A DNA stretch of 64,000 bases from Streptomyces sp. CNH099. GTDB taxonomy: Bacteria; Actinomycetota; Actinomycetes; Streptomycetales; Streptomycetaceae. The translations under genes were made by a program, and so were the position numbers. The notes under the pieces were generated by a model. It searched no databases. It was not told where the DNA came from and worked only from the letters and a program-made list of their open reading frames with translations. The stretch's first letter is position 1; each line of letters begins with the position of its first letter. Shown here piece by piece: positions 52,460 to 62,044 of this stretch. The DNA lies in the NCBI GenBank assembly GCA_000514715.1, contig AZWL01000009.1, forward strand, positions 62,186 through 126,185, read 5' to 3'.

Positions 52460-54064
52460 GTGACTGCTCTGACTCTCAGTTCCTCGTCCGCCGCCGGCCT
52501 GCGCGCGGACGCCGTCGTCGTGGGTGTGGCCAAGGGCCCGAAGGGCCGCGCCGTGCCGGCGCCCGGTGCGGAGGCGGTCGACGAGGCGTTCGGCGGGAAG
52601 CTGGGCGCCGTGCTGGAGGCCCTCGGGGCGTCCGGCGGCGAGGGCGAGGTCACGAAGCTGCCCGCGCCCGACGGGCTGAAGGCGTCCCTCGTCGTCGCCG
52701 TCGGCCTCGGCGCCGCGCCGGAGAAGGGCGCCGCCTACGACACGGAGGCCCTGCGCCGCGCCGCGGGCAGCGCCGCCCGCGCGCTGGCCGGGACGAAGAA
52801 GGCGGCGTTCGCGCTGCCGCTGGACGTCGCGGACGACACCGCCGCGGTGGCGGAGGGCGCGCTGCTCGGCGCGTACGCGTTCAACTCCTACCGCGACGGC
52901 GGCACCGCCGGCACGGACGCCGCCGGCGACGGCAAGGGCGCCGGGGGCGCGAAGGGCGGCAAGGCCGGGAAGACCGGGAAGAACAAGGCGAACGGCGCCG
53001 GCGTCAAGGCCCCGCTCGCCGAGATCGCCCTCGTCGGCGGCAAGCGCGACAAGGCGCACCGCGCCGCCGCCGAGCGGGCCACCGTGCTCGCCGCCGAGGT
53101 CAACCGCGCCCGCGACCTGGTCAACACCCCCTCGAACGACCTCGACCCCACCGGCTTCGCCGCCGCCGCCCAGCAGGCCGGCAAGGAGCACGGCTTCAAG
53201 GTCGCGGTGACCGACGAGAAGGCGCTCGCCAAGGGCGGCTTCGGCGGCCTCCTCGGCGTCGGCCAGGGCTCGCAGACCCCGCCGCGGCTGGTGCGGCTGG
53301 AGCACCGGCACCCGAAGGCGAAGCAGACGATCGCGCTGGTCGGCAAGGGCATCACGTACGACTCGGGCGGCATCTCGCTCAAGCCCGCCGGCCACAACGA
53401 GACGATGAAGTGCGACATGAGCGGCGCCGCCGCCGTGCTCGCCGCGGTCGCGGCCGCCGCCCGGCTGGAGCTGCCGGTGAACGTCACCGGCTGGCTGGCC
53501 CTCGCCGAGAACATGCCGTCCGGCTCGGCCACCCGCCCCGGGGACGTGCTGCGGATGTACAGCGGCAAGACCGTCGAGGTGCTGAACACCGACGCCGAGG
53601 GCCGGCTGGTCCTCGCGGACGCGCTGACGAAGGCGTCGGAGGAGAAGCCCGACTACATGGTCGACGTGGCGACGCTCACCGGCGCCATGGTGCTGGCCCT
53701 CGGCAACCGCACGTTCGGGATCATGGCCAACGACGACGCCTTCCGGACCCGGATCCACGTGCTCGCCGAGGCGGCGGGCGAGCAGTCCTGGCCGATGCCG
53801 ATGCCGCCGGAGCTGAAGAAGGGCATGGAGTCGCCGATCGCGGACATCGCCAACATGGGCGAGCGGATGGGCAGCGGGCTGGTGGCCGGCCTCTTCCTGG
53901 AGGAGTTCGTGGGCGACGGCATCACCTGGGCGCACCTGGACATCGCGGGCCCGGCCTTCAACACCTCCGGCCCGTTCGGCTACACCCCCAAGGGCGGCAC
54001 CGGCTCGGCGGTGCGCACCCTGGTCGCGATCGCGGAGCAGGCGGCCCACGGCGACCTGGCCTGA
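52460..54064 (+). CDS. pepA: Leucyl aminopeptidase (M17)
   Basis: A 534-aa cytoplasmic M17 aminopeptidase. The catalytic C-terminal domain has the signature NTDAEGRLVLADAL, metal ligands in LVGKGITYDSGGISLKP and MKCDMSGAAAVLA, and GWLALAENMPSG. The N-terminal domain has an unusual Gly/Lys/Ala insert at about 155-185 (GDGKGAGGAKGGKAGK). It removes N-terminal leucine and other residues with Mn/Zn. The GTG start at 52460 begins MTALTLSSS, as in Streptomyces PepA. Homologue Rv2213 (pepB) holds the same place in M. tuberculosis. Confidence 0.93.
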   Translation: MTALTLSSSSAAGLRADAVVVGVAKGPKGRAVPAPGAEAVDEAFGGKLGAVLEALGASGGEGEVTKLPAPDGLKASLVVAVGLGAAPEKGAAYDTEALRRAAGSAARALAGTKKAAFALPLDVADDTAAVAEGALLGAYAFNSYRDGGTAGTDAAGDGKGAGGAKGGKAGKTGKNKANGAGVKAPLAEIALVGGKRDKAHRAAAERATVLAAEVNRARDLVNTPSNDLDPTGFAAAAQQAGKEHGFKVAVTDEKALAKGGFGGLLGVGQGSQTPPRLVRLEHRHPKAKQTIALVGKGITYDSGGISLKPAGHNETMKCDMSGAAAVLAAVAAAARLELPVNVTGWLALAENMPSGSATRPGDVLRMYSGKTVEVLNTDAEGRLVLADALTKASEEKPDYMVDVATLTGAMVLALGNRTFGIMANDDAFRTRIHVLAEAAGEQSWPMPMPPELKKGMESPIADIANMGERMGSGLVAGLFLEEFVGDGITWAHLDIAGPAFNTSGPFGYTPKGGTGSAVRTLVAIAEQAAHGDLA

Positions 54065-54071
54065 CGTGCCC

Positions 54072-54114
54072 CGCGGCCCCGCCGGCGACCGGTCCGCCGG
54101 CCGGCGGGGCGCGG
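54072..54114 (+). terminator. Hairpin downstream of pepA
   Basis: CCCCGCCGGC (54077-54086) pairs with GCCGGCGGGG (54100-54109), extended on both sides with one bulged base (CCGCG/CGCGG). It lies just after the pepA stop and ahead of the lpdA ribosome site. Confidence 0.6.
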
Positions 54115-54253
54115 CCCGCGTCTCCGCCTTCCGGCGACAAGTGCGAAGATGGCTGATGGCAGGACAGGGCCTCAGTAGTAGAGCGGCCGTAAAGGAGCCG
54201 CCGCCCGGCCGCACCACGGCCGGCCACCGGCGCACATGCATGGAGGACGTGAC

Positions 54254-55642
54254 GTGGCGAACGACGCCAGCACCGTTTTCGACCTGGTGATCCTCGGAGG
54301 CGGCAGCGGCGGCTATGCCGCCGCCCTGCGGGGTGCCCAGCTGGGTCTTGACGTCGCCCTGATCGAGAAGGACAAGGTGGGCGGCACCTGCCTGCACCGC
54401 GGATGCATCCCGACGAAGGCGCTGCTGCACGCCGGGGAGCTCGCCGACCAGGCGCGCGAAGGCGCATCCTTCGGAGTGAACACCTCGCTCGACGGCATCG
54501 ACATGGCCGGCGTGCACAAGTACAAGGACGGCGTGGTCGCCGGCCTCTACAAGGGCCTGCAGGGGCTGATCGCCTCCCGCAAGGTCACCGTCGTGGAGGG
54601 CGAGGGCCGGCTGTCCTCGCCGACCTCGGTGGACGTGAACGGGAAGCGGTACGACGGGCGGCACGTGCTGCTCGCCACCGGCTCGTACTCGAAGTCGCTG
54701 CCGGGCCTGGAGATCGACGGCGACCGCATCATCGCCTCGGAGCACGCGCTGGTCCTGGACCGGGTGCCGAAGTCGGCGATCGTGCTGGGCGGCGGCGTCA
54801 TCGGCGTGGAGTTCGCCTCCGCGTGGAAGTCCTTCGGCACCGACGTGACGATCATCGAGGGCCTGAAGCACCTGGTGCCCGCCGAGGACGAGAACAGCTC
54901 CAAGCTGCTGGAGCGGTCCTTCCGCAAGCGCGGCATCAAGTTCAACCTGGGCACCTTCTTCGAGAAGGCGGAGTACACCGCGGACGGCGTCAAGGTCACC
55001 CTGGCGGACGGCAAGGAGTACGAGGCCGAGGTGCTGCTGGTCGCGGTGGGCCGCGGGCCGGTCTCGCAGGGGCTGGGCTACGAGGAGCAGGGCGTGGCCA
55101 TGGACCGCGGCTTCGTCCTGACCGACCCGTACAAGCGCACGAACGTGCCCTCGATCTCCGCCGTCGGCGACCTGACGCCGGTCCTCCAGCTCGCGCACGT
55201 CGGCTTCGCAGAGGGCATCCTGGTCGCGGAGCGGCTGGCCGGCCTGGACGTGGTGCCGATCGACTACGACGGCGTCCCGCGGGTGACGTACTGCCACCCG
55301 GAGGTCGCGTCCGTCGGCATCACGGAGGAGAAGGCGAGGGAGACGTACGGTGCGGACAAGGTCGTGGCGCTGAAGTACAACCTGGGGGGCAACGGCCGGA
55401 GCAAGATCCTCAAGACCACGGGCGAGATCAAGCTCGTGCAGGTCAAGGACGGCCCGGTGGTCGGCGTGCACATGGTCGGCGACCGCATGGGCGAGCAGGT
55501 CGGCGAGGCGCAGCTGATCTACAACTGGGAGGCGCTGCCGGCCGAGGTGGCGCAGCTCGTCCACGCGCACCCGACGCAGAACGAGGCGCTCGGCGAGGCC
55601 CATCTCGCGCTCGCCGGCAAGCCGCTGCACGCTCACGACTGA
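54254..55642 (+). CDS. lpdA: Dihydrolipoyl dehydrogenase (E3)
   Basis: A 462-aa FAD flavoprotein: [21 protein letters not shown] (FAD binding), the redox disulfide [21 protein letters not shown]-binding [37 protein letters not shown] and the active-site [13 protein letters not shown]. It reoxidises the lipoyl arm of 2-oxo acid dehydrogenases. The GTG at 54254 is favoured by GGAGG seven bases upstream. It precedes sucB by 50 bp and is likely to be in one operon with it. Confidence 0.95.
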   Translation: MANDASTVFDLVILGGGSGGYAAALRGAQLGLDVALIEKDKVGGTCLHRGCIPTKALLHAGELADQAREGASFGVNTSLDGIDMAGVHKYKDGVVAGLYKGLQGLIASRKVTVVEGEGRLSSPTSVDVNGKRYDGRHVLLATGSYSKSLPGLEIDGDRIIASEHALVLDRVPKSAIVLGGGVIGVEFASAWKSFGTDVTIIEGLKHLVPAEDENSSKLLERSFRKRGIKFNLGTFFEKAEYTADGVKVTLADGKEYEAEVLLVAVGRGPVSQGLGYEEQGVAMDRGFVLTDPYKRTNVPSISAVGDLTPVLQLAHVGFAEGILVAERLAGLDVVPIDYDGVPRVTYCHPEVASVGITEEKARETYGADKVVALKYNLGGNGRSKILKTTGEIKLVQVKDGPVVGVHMVGDRMGEQVGEAQLIYNWEALPAEVAQLVHAHPTQNEALGEAHLALAGKPLHAHD

Positions 55643-55692
55643 GCCACGGACACGCCCACCATCCGCAAAGATCGTTAGGAGCAACCGAAACC

Positions 55693-57546
55693 ATGGCGGT
55701 TTCCGTAACCCTGCCGGCGCTCGGCGAGAGCGTCACCGAGGGCACCGTCACGCGCTGGCTCAAGGCCGAGGGCGAGCGTGTCGAGGCCGACGAGCCGTTG
55801 CTTGAGGTCTCCACCGACAAGGTCGACACCGAGATCCCCTCCCCCGCCGCCGGAGTCCTGTCCTCCATCAAGGTGGCCGAGGACGAGACCGTCGAGGTCG
55901 GCGCCGAGCTGGCCGTGATCGACGACGGCACCGGCGGCGCCGCGGCGGCCCCCGCGCCGACCGCCGAGCAGGCCCAGGCGCCGGCCCCGGAGCCCGCGGC
56001 GGCACCGGCACCCGCTCCGGCTGCGGCTCCGGAGCCGCAGGCCGAGGCCGCGCCGGCGCAGCAGGCGGCCCCGGAGCCGCAGGCCGCACCCGCGCAGAGC
56101 GCACCCGCGCAGGCCGCCGGCGGTGCCCAGGGCACCGACGTCACGCTGCCCGAGCTGGGCGAGTCGGTCACCGAAGGCACGGTGACCCGCTGGCTGAAGC
56201 AGGTCGGCGAGCAGGTCGAGGCCGACGAGCCGCTGCTGGAGATCTCCACCGACAAGGTCGACACCGAGATCCCCTCCCCGGCGTCCGGCACCCTGCTGGA
56301 GATCGTCGTCCCGGAGGACGAGACGGCGGAGGTCGGCGCCCGGCTGGCGGTCATCGGCACCGGCGACGCCGCCCCGGCCCCGGCCGCCCCGCAGCCCGCC
56401 GCCCCGGCGGCTGAGGCTCCGCAGCCGGCCGCGGAGCCCGCTCCGGCCGCCGCGGAGCCGGCCCCGGCACAGCCGGCGCCGCCCGCGCCGCCGGCCCAGC
56501 CCGCCCCGACGCCGGAGCCGGCGCCCGCCGCCCCGACGCCGGCTCCGGCGGCCCCGGCCCCGGCCGCCGCGGCGCCGGCACCCGCCGCCACGGCGCCCGC
56601 CGCCGAGGGCGCGTACGTCACCCCGCTGGTGCGCAAGCTCGCCGCCGAGTCCGGCGTCGACCTGTCCACCGTCAAGGGCTCCGGCGTCGGCGGCCGTATC
56701 CGCAAGCAGGACGTCGTCGCCGCCGCCGAGCAGGCCGCCCGCGCCGCCGCCTCCGCCCCGGCCGCCGCCCCCGCGGCGCCGTCGGCGGGCCGGCCCGCGG
56801 CGCCCGCGCTGGAGGCGTCGCCGCTGCGCGGCCAGACCGTGAAGATGCCGCGCATCCGCAAGCTCATCGGCGACAACATGATGCGCGCCCTGCACGACCA
56901 GGCCCAGCTGTCCACCGTGGTCGAGGTGGACGTCACCCGCATCATGCGGTTGCGGGCCCGGGCCAAGGACGCGTTCGCGCAGCGCGAGGGTGTGAAGCTC
57001 TCGCCGATGCCGTTCTTCGTCAAGGCCGCCGTCCAGGCGCTGAAGGCCCACCCGGTCGTCAACGCCCGCATCAACGAGGACGAGGGCACCATCAGCTACT
57101 TCGACACCGAGAACGTCGGTATCGCGGTGGACACGGAGAAGGGCCTGATGACCCCGGTCATCAAGGGCGCGGGCGACCTCAACATCGCCGGCATCGCCAG
57201 GAAGACGGCGGAGCTGGCGGACAAGGTCCGCAGCAACAAGATCACCCCGGACGAGGTCTCGGGCGCGACCTTCACCATCAGCAACACCGGCTCGCGCGGC
57301 GCGCTGTTCGACACGATCATCGTGCCGCCGAACCAGGTCGCCATCCTCGGCCTCGGCGCCACCGTCAAGCGTCCGACGGTCGTCGACCACCCGGAGCTGG
57401 GCGAGACGATCGCCGTGCGCCACATGACGTATCTGACGCTCTCCTACGACCACCGCCTGGTGGACGGCGCCGACGCCGCCCGCTACCTGGGTGCGGTCAA
57501 GGCCCTCCTGGAGGCGGGCGAGTTCGAGAGCGAGATCGGCCTGTGA
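55693..57546 (+). CDS. sucB: 2-oxo acid dehydrogenase E2, dihydrolipoamide acyltransferase
   Basis: A 617-aa E2 with two lipoyl domains (about 1-78 and 140-217), each with a [11 protein letters not shown] lipoylation site, long Ala/Pro/Glu linkers, a peripheral subunit-binding domain ([20 protein letters not shown], about 306-340) and a catalytic domain ending [17 protein letters not shown] with the active His. Actinobacteria use such an E2 for pyruvate and 2-oxoglutarate complexes, with E3 from lpdA. AGGAG precedes the ATG by eleven bases. The M. tuberculosis counterpart is dlaT (Rv2215). Confidence 0.95.
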   Translation: MAVSVTLPALGESVTEGTVTRWLKAEGERVEADEPLLEVSTDKVDTEIPSPAAGVLSSIKVAEDETVEVGAELAVIDDGTGGAAAAPAPTAEQAQAPAPEPAAAPAPAPAAAPEPQAEAAPAQQAAPEPQAAPAQSAPAQAAGGAQGTDVTLPELGESVTEGTVTRWLKQVGEQVEADEPLLEISTDKVDTEIPSPASGTLLEIVVPEDETAEVGARLAVIGTGDAAPAPAAPQPAAPAAEAPQPAAEPAPAAAEPAPAQPAPPAPPAQPAPTPEPAPAAPTPAPAAPAPAAAAPAPAATAPAAEGAYVTPLVRKLAAESGVDLSTVKGSGVGGRIRKQDVVAAAEQAARAAASAPAAAPAAPSAGRPAAPALEASPLRGQTVKMPRIRKLIGDNMMRALHDQAQLSTVVEVDVTRIMRLRARAKDAFAQREGVKLSPMPFFVKAAVQALKAHPVVNARINEDEGTISYFDTENVGIAVDTEKGLMTPVIKGAGDLNIAGIARKTAELADKVRSNKITPDEVSGATFTISNTGSRGALFDTIIVPPNQVAILGLGATVKRPTVVDHPELGETIAVRHMTYLTLSYDHRLVDGADAARYLGAVKALLEAGEFESEIGL

Positions 57547-57577
57547 GGCGAGCGGTCCGGTAGCCGCAGCCGTACGG

Positions 57578-57627
57578 CACGGCCGCGCCCCCGCCTCGGC
57601 AGCAGCTCGGGCGGGGGCGCGGCCGTG
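57578..57627. terminator. Bidirectional hairpin between sucB and the STAND-WD40 gene
   Basis: A perfect 18-bp stem (57578-57595 with 57610-57627, around CACGGCCGCGCC and GGCGCGGCCGTG ends) with a 14-base loop lies between the convergent genes. It is the strongest hairpin in the window. Confidence 0.8.
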
Positions 57628-57643
57628 TTCCGGGCCGGGCGGT

Positions 57644-59368
57644 TCAGCAGGTGTCGCGGTACTCCAGCCCCGGCAGGTACGCCTCCCAGTCGGCCCGCGA
57701 CAGACCGCCGCCCGCGCGGGTGCACACCGCGCGCCGCGCCCGCTCCGGGTCCGCCGGGTACGCGCGCGCCGCGGTGTGCCGCCCGACGGCGTAGACCTCG
57801 CCGCCGTCGGGGCTGAAGGAGACGGCCAGCAGCTCGTCGCCGGCCGTCGGCAGGTTGCCGCCGAGCGCCTGGTTGGACGCGGTGTCCCACAGCCGCAGCG
57901 TCCCCGCGTGCCCGGCGACCGCGAGCGTGCGGCCGTCCGGCGAGAACGCCAGCGCCGTCGCCGGCTCCGCGGCGCCCGTCTGCACCCCCCGGTACGTGCC
58001 GGGCAGCGTCCCGAGGCGGCGCCGGCCCGCGCCGTCCCACAGCGTGACGCGGCCGGAGTCGTCGCCCGCGGCGAGGTAGCGGCCGTCGGGGCTGAACTCC
58101 ACGGAGCGCACCCCGTCCTGCGCCAGCGGGCGCGGCGTGACCCGGCCGCGGCGCAGGCCGACGAGCTGGTCGTCGCCGGTGGCCAGCAGCCTGCCGCCGG
58201 GGTGCAGGGCGAGCGGGTCGCCGCCGGCGCCGCGCAGCCGCCGGACGCGTACGCCGCGGGAGACGTCCCACACCTCCAGGGTCTCCCGGTCGGGTATGCG
58301 GGAGAGGACCAGCTTGCCGCCGGGGCCGTAGGCGAGGCTGTTCAGCGGGTTCGCCCTCCCGGGGCCCGGGGTGACGTCGAGGGTGCGTACGATCCGGCCG
58401 GTCCCGGTGTCCCACACCCGCACCCGCTCCGGCTCGTCGCCCAGGACGCTCGGCAGCGCGTACGCCAGCCGGCGCCCGTCCGGGCTGAACGCCATCAGCG
58501 GGATGCAGAAGTCCGCCACCGGGTCCAGGCCCCGCGGCACCCGGCACGGCAGCGGCGGCGGCGTCTTGGGCGCCCGGCCGTCGGGCGCGCCGCGCATGTC
58601 GCGCACCTCGAACACGCCGCGCGACCCCGACCGGCGGGCGGTGACCAGCTTGCCGCCGTCCGGGCTGAACGCCGCGCCCTGCAGCCGCCGCTCGTGCCAG
58701 CCGGCGCCGGCGATCCCGGCCAGCCGTACCGTACGCACCACCCGCCCGGACAGGCCGCTGAGGTACCGCAGCTCGCCGTTGCCCGGCGTCAGCCGCAGCT
58801 CCGTGGCGTACTCGCTGACCAGCGGGTGGCGCAGCACGGGCGCCGAGGCGTCGGCGGTGCGCCAGACGACCAGCTCGTCCGGGCCCACGGCCGCGACCAG
58901 CGAGCCGTCCCGGCTGAACTCGATCTCGGACAGCCCCGCGCGCGCCACGTCCAGCCGCTCCCGCCCGGTCGCCACGTCCAGCACCCGTATCCCGGTGTCG
59001 TCCATGACGGCGAGCCCGCGGCTGTCCGGCGTGAACTCGATCGTCGCGCCGTCGGAGCGGCAGGCGCCGCGGGCGGCGGGGTACGCGCGCAGCCTGCGCT
59101 GCCGCTCGCCGATGCGCCACACCTCCGGCGGGCCGCGCCGCGGGCACAGCGCGACGAGCCGGTCGTCGGGGCTGACGTGGCCGAGCCGGCCTCGGCCGTC
59201 GGTGCCCGTCTCGTAGGAGAAGAGCTTCCTGCGGCCGCGTATGTCCCAGACCGCGAAGCGGGTCCGCGCGCCGTCGAGGGACCAGCTGTGCGCGACGTAC
59301 GTCCGGCCGCTGGGGCCGAACCGGCCGGTCGTGCCGGGGATCTCGGTCCGGCCGGGGCGCAGCCGCAC
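57644..59368 (-). CDS. C-terminal WD40 propeller part of the split STAND gene
   Basis: A 574-aa frame from a possible GTG at 59368, starting inside the palindrome. It begins VRLRPGRTEIPG and consists of repeats with SPDGxxLA and WDxxT/S motifs, ending GGLSRADWEAYLPGLEYRDTC. It is only likely to function as part of the larger chain. Its GTG falls within the palindrome and has no ribosome site, so independent translation is doubtful. Confidence 0.6.
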   Translation of the reverse strand: MRLRPGRTEIPGTTGRFGPSGRTYVAHSWSLDGARTRFAVWDIRGRRKLFSYETGTDGRGRLGHVSPDDRLVALCPRRGPPEVWRIGERQRRLRAYPAARGACRSDGATIEFTPDSRGLAVMDDTGIRVLDVATGRERLDVARAGLSEIEFSRDGSLVAAVGPDELVVWRTADASAPVLRHPLVSEYATELRLTPGNGELRYLSGLSGRVVRTVRLAGIAGAGWHERRLQGAAFSPDGGKLVTARRSGSRGVFEVRDMRGAPDGRAPKTPPPLPCRVPRGLDPVADFCIPLMAFSPDGRRLAYALPSVLGDEPERVRVWDTGTGRIVRTLDVTPGPGRANPLNSLAYGPGGKLVLSRIPDRETLEVWDVSRGVRVRRLRGAGGDPLALHPGGRLLATGDDQLVGLRRGRVTPRPLAQDGVRSVEFSPDGRYLAAGDDSGRVTLWDGAGRRRLGTLPGTYRGVQTGAAEPATALAFSPDGRTLAVAGHAGTLRLWDTASNQALGGNLPTAGDELLAVSFSPDGGEVYAVGRHTAARAYPADPERARRAVCTRAGGGLSRADWEAYLPGLEYRDTC

Positions 59369-59407
59369 GCTCGCCGTCGCCGCCGGCGGCGACGGCGAGC
59401 GTGCGGC
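59362..59407. repeat. 46-bp perfect palindrome at the frameshift
   Basis: Positions 59362-59384 and 59385-59407 are exact reverse complements with no spacer (23-bp arms, centre GCC|GGC). It coincides with the point where the two frames of the STAND gene meet. Such cruciform-forming sequence is prone to deletion in vivo and to indel errors in sequencing or assembly. Confidence 0.9.
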
Positions 59408-60309
59408 CGTCCGGGGAGAGCTGGAAGTCGGACTCCTCGGCGGGCCGGCCGAGGCCGGGGCCGGCGTCGAGCCGGCGGTGCGCGGCGACGTCCCAGCGCT
59501 CGGTGCGGTCCCCGCCCACGGTCGTGACCGTGCGGCCGTCGGCGCTGAGGAAGCGCTGCGCGCGCGGCTCGCCGGACTGCGGCAGCGCGAAGGAGTCGGA
59601 CTCGCGCTGGTGCAGCGCGCCGAGCAGGGCGCCGCGGGTCTCCGGGGTGTCGGCGAGCCGCCAGGCGGCGACGCTGAGCTGCATGGCCCGTACCGGATCG
59701 GTGAAGCGCAGGCTCTCGGCGACGGCGGCGGCGCGGCGGGCCTCGGCGCGGCGGTGCTCGGCGTCGGCGGCGCGGTCCTGCTGCCAGGCGAACGAGCCGG
59801 CGACCAGGGCGAGGACGAGCAGCGCCACCAGCGTGGTGAGCAGCCCGCGGAACCGGCGCCGCTCGCGGCCGCGGGCGGCGGTGCTGGCGGCGAGGAACGC
59901 GGCCTCGCCGCCGGTCAGCTCCCCCGGCCGGTCGGCGAACAGCTCCTCGGCCTGCGCCAGCCGGCTGCCCCGGTAGAGCGCGCCGGGGTCGCGGTCCAGC
60001 TCCTCCCAGCCGTGCGCGGCCTCGGTGAGCCGGCGCAGGGCGCGCATCCGCTCGCGGTCCTCCTCGATCCAGCCGTGCAGCCGGGGCCAGGCGGTGAGCA
60101 GCGCCTCGTGCGCGAGGTCGACGACGTCGTCGTCGAGGGTGAGCAGGCGGGCCGCGACGAGCCGTTCGAGCACGTGCCCGACGTCGGCGGAGGCGGCGGG
60201 GCCGGTGCGGTCGTGCGCCGGGCGCGTTGCGGGGGCCCCGCCGCGGGCGGCCGGCCCGGCGGAGTCGCGGGTGCCGGACGGCGGGGCCGGCGGAGCGGAG
60301 GGGTTCCCC

Positions 60310-60360
60310 GGCCCCGCCCCTTCCCGAAACCCGGGGGCTCCGCCCCCGGGGCCCCCGGCC
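60310..60360. repeat. REP-like GC palindrome within the STAND gene insert
   Basis: The stretch contains CCGGGGGCTCCGCCCCCGGG (60331-60350), a perfect arm-loop palindrome with GCTCCGC centre, followed by GGCCCCCGG. Streptomyces genomes have very many intergenic elements of the GGGGGCTCCGCCCCC kind, as I recall. Here it lies within the low-complexity insert of the ATPase region and stays in frame. Confidence 0.65.
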
Positions 60361-61960
60361 GGGCGGCTGGGCCCCGGGCCCGCGGCGCCGGCCTTGTCCG
60401 CCGCACCCTCCCCACGTCCGGCACCCTCCCCACCGCCGGAGGAGCCGCCCCCGCCCCGGCGCCGACGCGGACGGCCGGCGGCACGCGTACGCGCTTCGGC
60501 TCGCGCGTCCGCACCGCTTGCGGACGGGGCCGTCCCGCCGCCGGGCAGCCCACCTCCGCCGCCCCCGCCGGAGCCGGCGTTCGCGGTGATCTCGGCCAGC
60601 TCCGCGCGGGGCGCCGGGCGGCGGGTGTCCTGGGAGCCCTCGCCGGGTGAGACGAGGCGCAGCAGCGCGCGCCGGGCGACCCGCTGCTGCGCCGGCGTCA
60701 GCTCCCCGTAGACCCGCTCCGCGGTCGTGGCGATGGCGCCGCGGACGCCGCCGGCGGCCTCGTACGCCGCCTCCGTCAGCACCCGGCCGCGCCGCCTGCG
60801 CCACGTCTCCAGCAGGACGTGCGACATCAGCGGCAGCGCGCCCGGCTCGCCGTCGACGTCCTTCAGGACGCGCGCCGTCAGGGCCCGCTCGACGACCAGG
60901 CCCTCGGCCGCCGCGGGCCGGACCACCGCCTCGCGCAGCTCGGCCGGCGACATGGGGCCGACGAGCAGCTGCGCGTCGCGCAGCGCGTCGGTCAGCCCGC
61001 GGTGCTCGGCGCAGCGGCCGTAGAAGTCGGCCCGGACGGCGATGACGACCCGCAGCCGGCTGGCGGGGTCGCGGGCGGCGAGGAGGCGGTCGAGGAAGGC
61101 GGCGCGCTCGTCGGGGTCCTTGCAGAGGGTGAAGACCTCCTCGAACTGGTCCACGAGGAGGTACGTGTCCCCGTCGGCGGGCGCCGCGTCGAGGACGGCG
61201 GCGTGGGTGCGCGCGGGGTGCTCGCCGGGTGTGAGGATGCGCAGCGCGGCGGGCGGCGGGCGGTCCGCCGGGGCCGGGGCCCGCTGCCCGCCGCCCGCGT
61301 GCGGATCCCGCGCCGCTCGCGGGTCCCCCGGACCGCGTGAGTCCTCGGGCCCGGCGGCCTCCGCCTCCCCGTCCCCGGCACGCGCGCCGCCGGCCTGCAG
61401 CGCCGGCACGAGCCCGGCGCGCAGCAGCGACGACTTGCCGCTGCCCGACGCGCCGAAGACCGCCGCGAAGCGACGGGTGCGGACCAGTTCCACCAGGTCC
61501 GCGGTGAGCCGGTCACGGCCGAAGAACCGGTCGCGGTCGCCGGGCTCGAAGCGGGCCAGTCCGCGGTACGGAGGCGCGGCGGCGCCGTGTTCCGGCGGCT
61601 GCTCCGCCGCCTCCGCCGCGGCCTGCCGCCAGCGCCGCTCCCACTCGCCCGGATCGCCGCCGCAGCCCTCCGCGTACGCCAGCGCCACCGGCAGCGAGGG
61701 CAGCCGGTCCCCGGCGGCGGCCTGCGACAGCGCCGTCACCGAGTACGGCCCGCGCGCGGCGAGCTGCCGGTAGGTCGGCCCGCCCGCCTCGGTCCGCAGC
61801 TTGCGCAGCTCGTACGCGAAACGCTGGACCGGGCCCGCGGACGGATCCACGGACTTCTCCCGCCGCCCCATGGGCGACCCCCCTCGTTCCCCTGCTCCCC
61901 TGTCCCCTGCTCCCCCTGGTCGTCCCCCACGATAGACCGCGCCGCCGACACCGCCCGCGA

Positions 61961-62025
61961 TTGTTCAGCGGGGCCGGAGCGGGGTGCTGAACAACGGTCC
62001 GGCCGATCTAATCGGTCTCGACCGA
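61961..62025. promoter_or_regulatory. Nested dyads in the promoter region of the amine-oxidase-like operon
   Basis: TTGTTCAGC (61961-61969) and GCTGAACAA (61986-61994) are inverted with 16 bp between them. A few bases on are CCGATCTAATCGG and CGGTCTCGACCG, each a perfect dyad. AGGGGAGG precedes the ATG at 62045. Such dyads upstream of an operon start suggest a repressor site, and TCTAAT could be a -10 box. They may also serve the divergent STAND gene (ATG at 61871). Confidence 0.4.
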
Positions 62026-62044
62026 ACAAGGGGAGGGGCTGCCC

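Larger units (their letters stand above)
57644..61871 (-). pseudogene. HTH-nSTAND1 ATPase-TM-WD40 protein, split by a frameshift near 59362-59407
   Basis: One gene in two frames. From ATG 61871 the first frame gives an XRE-like HTH (about 16-95: RFAYELRKLRTEAG, YSVTALSQAAAG), then a STAND ATPase (nSTAND1-like) with Walker A FGASGSGKSSLLRAG, Walker B-like LLVDQFEEVF, then winged-helix-like and helical regions, a membrane helix (GLLTTLVALLVLALVAGSFAW) and WD40 blades. At about 59370 the sense frame changes by one base; the second frame (57644-59368) continues with at least seven WD40-type blades (AFSPDGRRLAYAL, SVEFSPDGRYLAAGDD, TLRLWDTASN) and ends in a normal stop. A roughly 130-aa low-complexity insert interrupts the ATPase region. 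Joined length is about 1400 aa. It may be a real inactivation or a sequencing error in the palindrome. Confidence 0.8.

Noticed and set aside
52440..52480. tRNA-like T-arm sequence (TGGATTCGAACCACC) near the pepA start on the minus strand
   Set aside because: The opposite strand reads GGTTCGAATCC with a short pairing stem, but no matching acceptor or anticodon arms exist in the expected 70 bases, and the sequence is the pepA start region.
48695..55684. A 2329-aa open frame on the minus strand
   Set aside because: It runs opposite to cobU, cobT, cobS, pepA and lpdA, all clearly coding on the plus strand, and its product is low-complexity. High GC leaves the antisense frame open.
57483..59369. 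A long open frame extending the STAND gene's first frame to 57483
   Set aside because: Its sequence beyond the palindrome is Arg/Pro/Ala-rich without WD40 motifs, while the other frame shows clear blades and a normal stop. The first frame remains open only because of GC bias.
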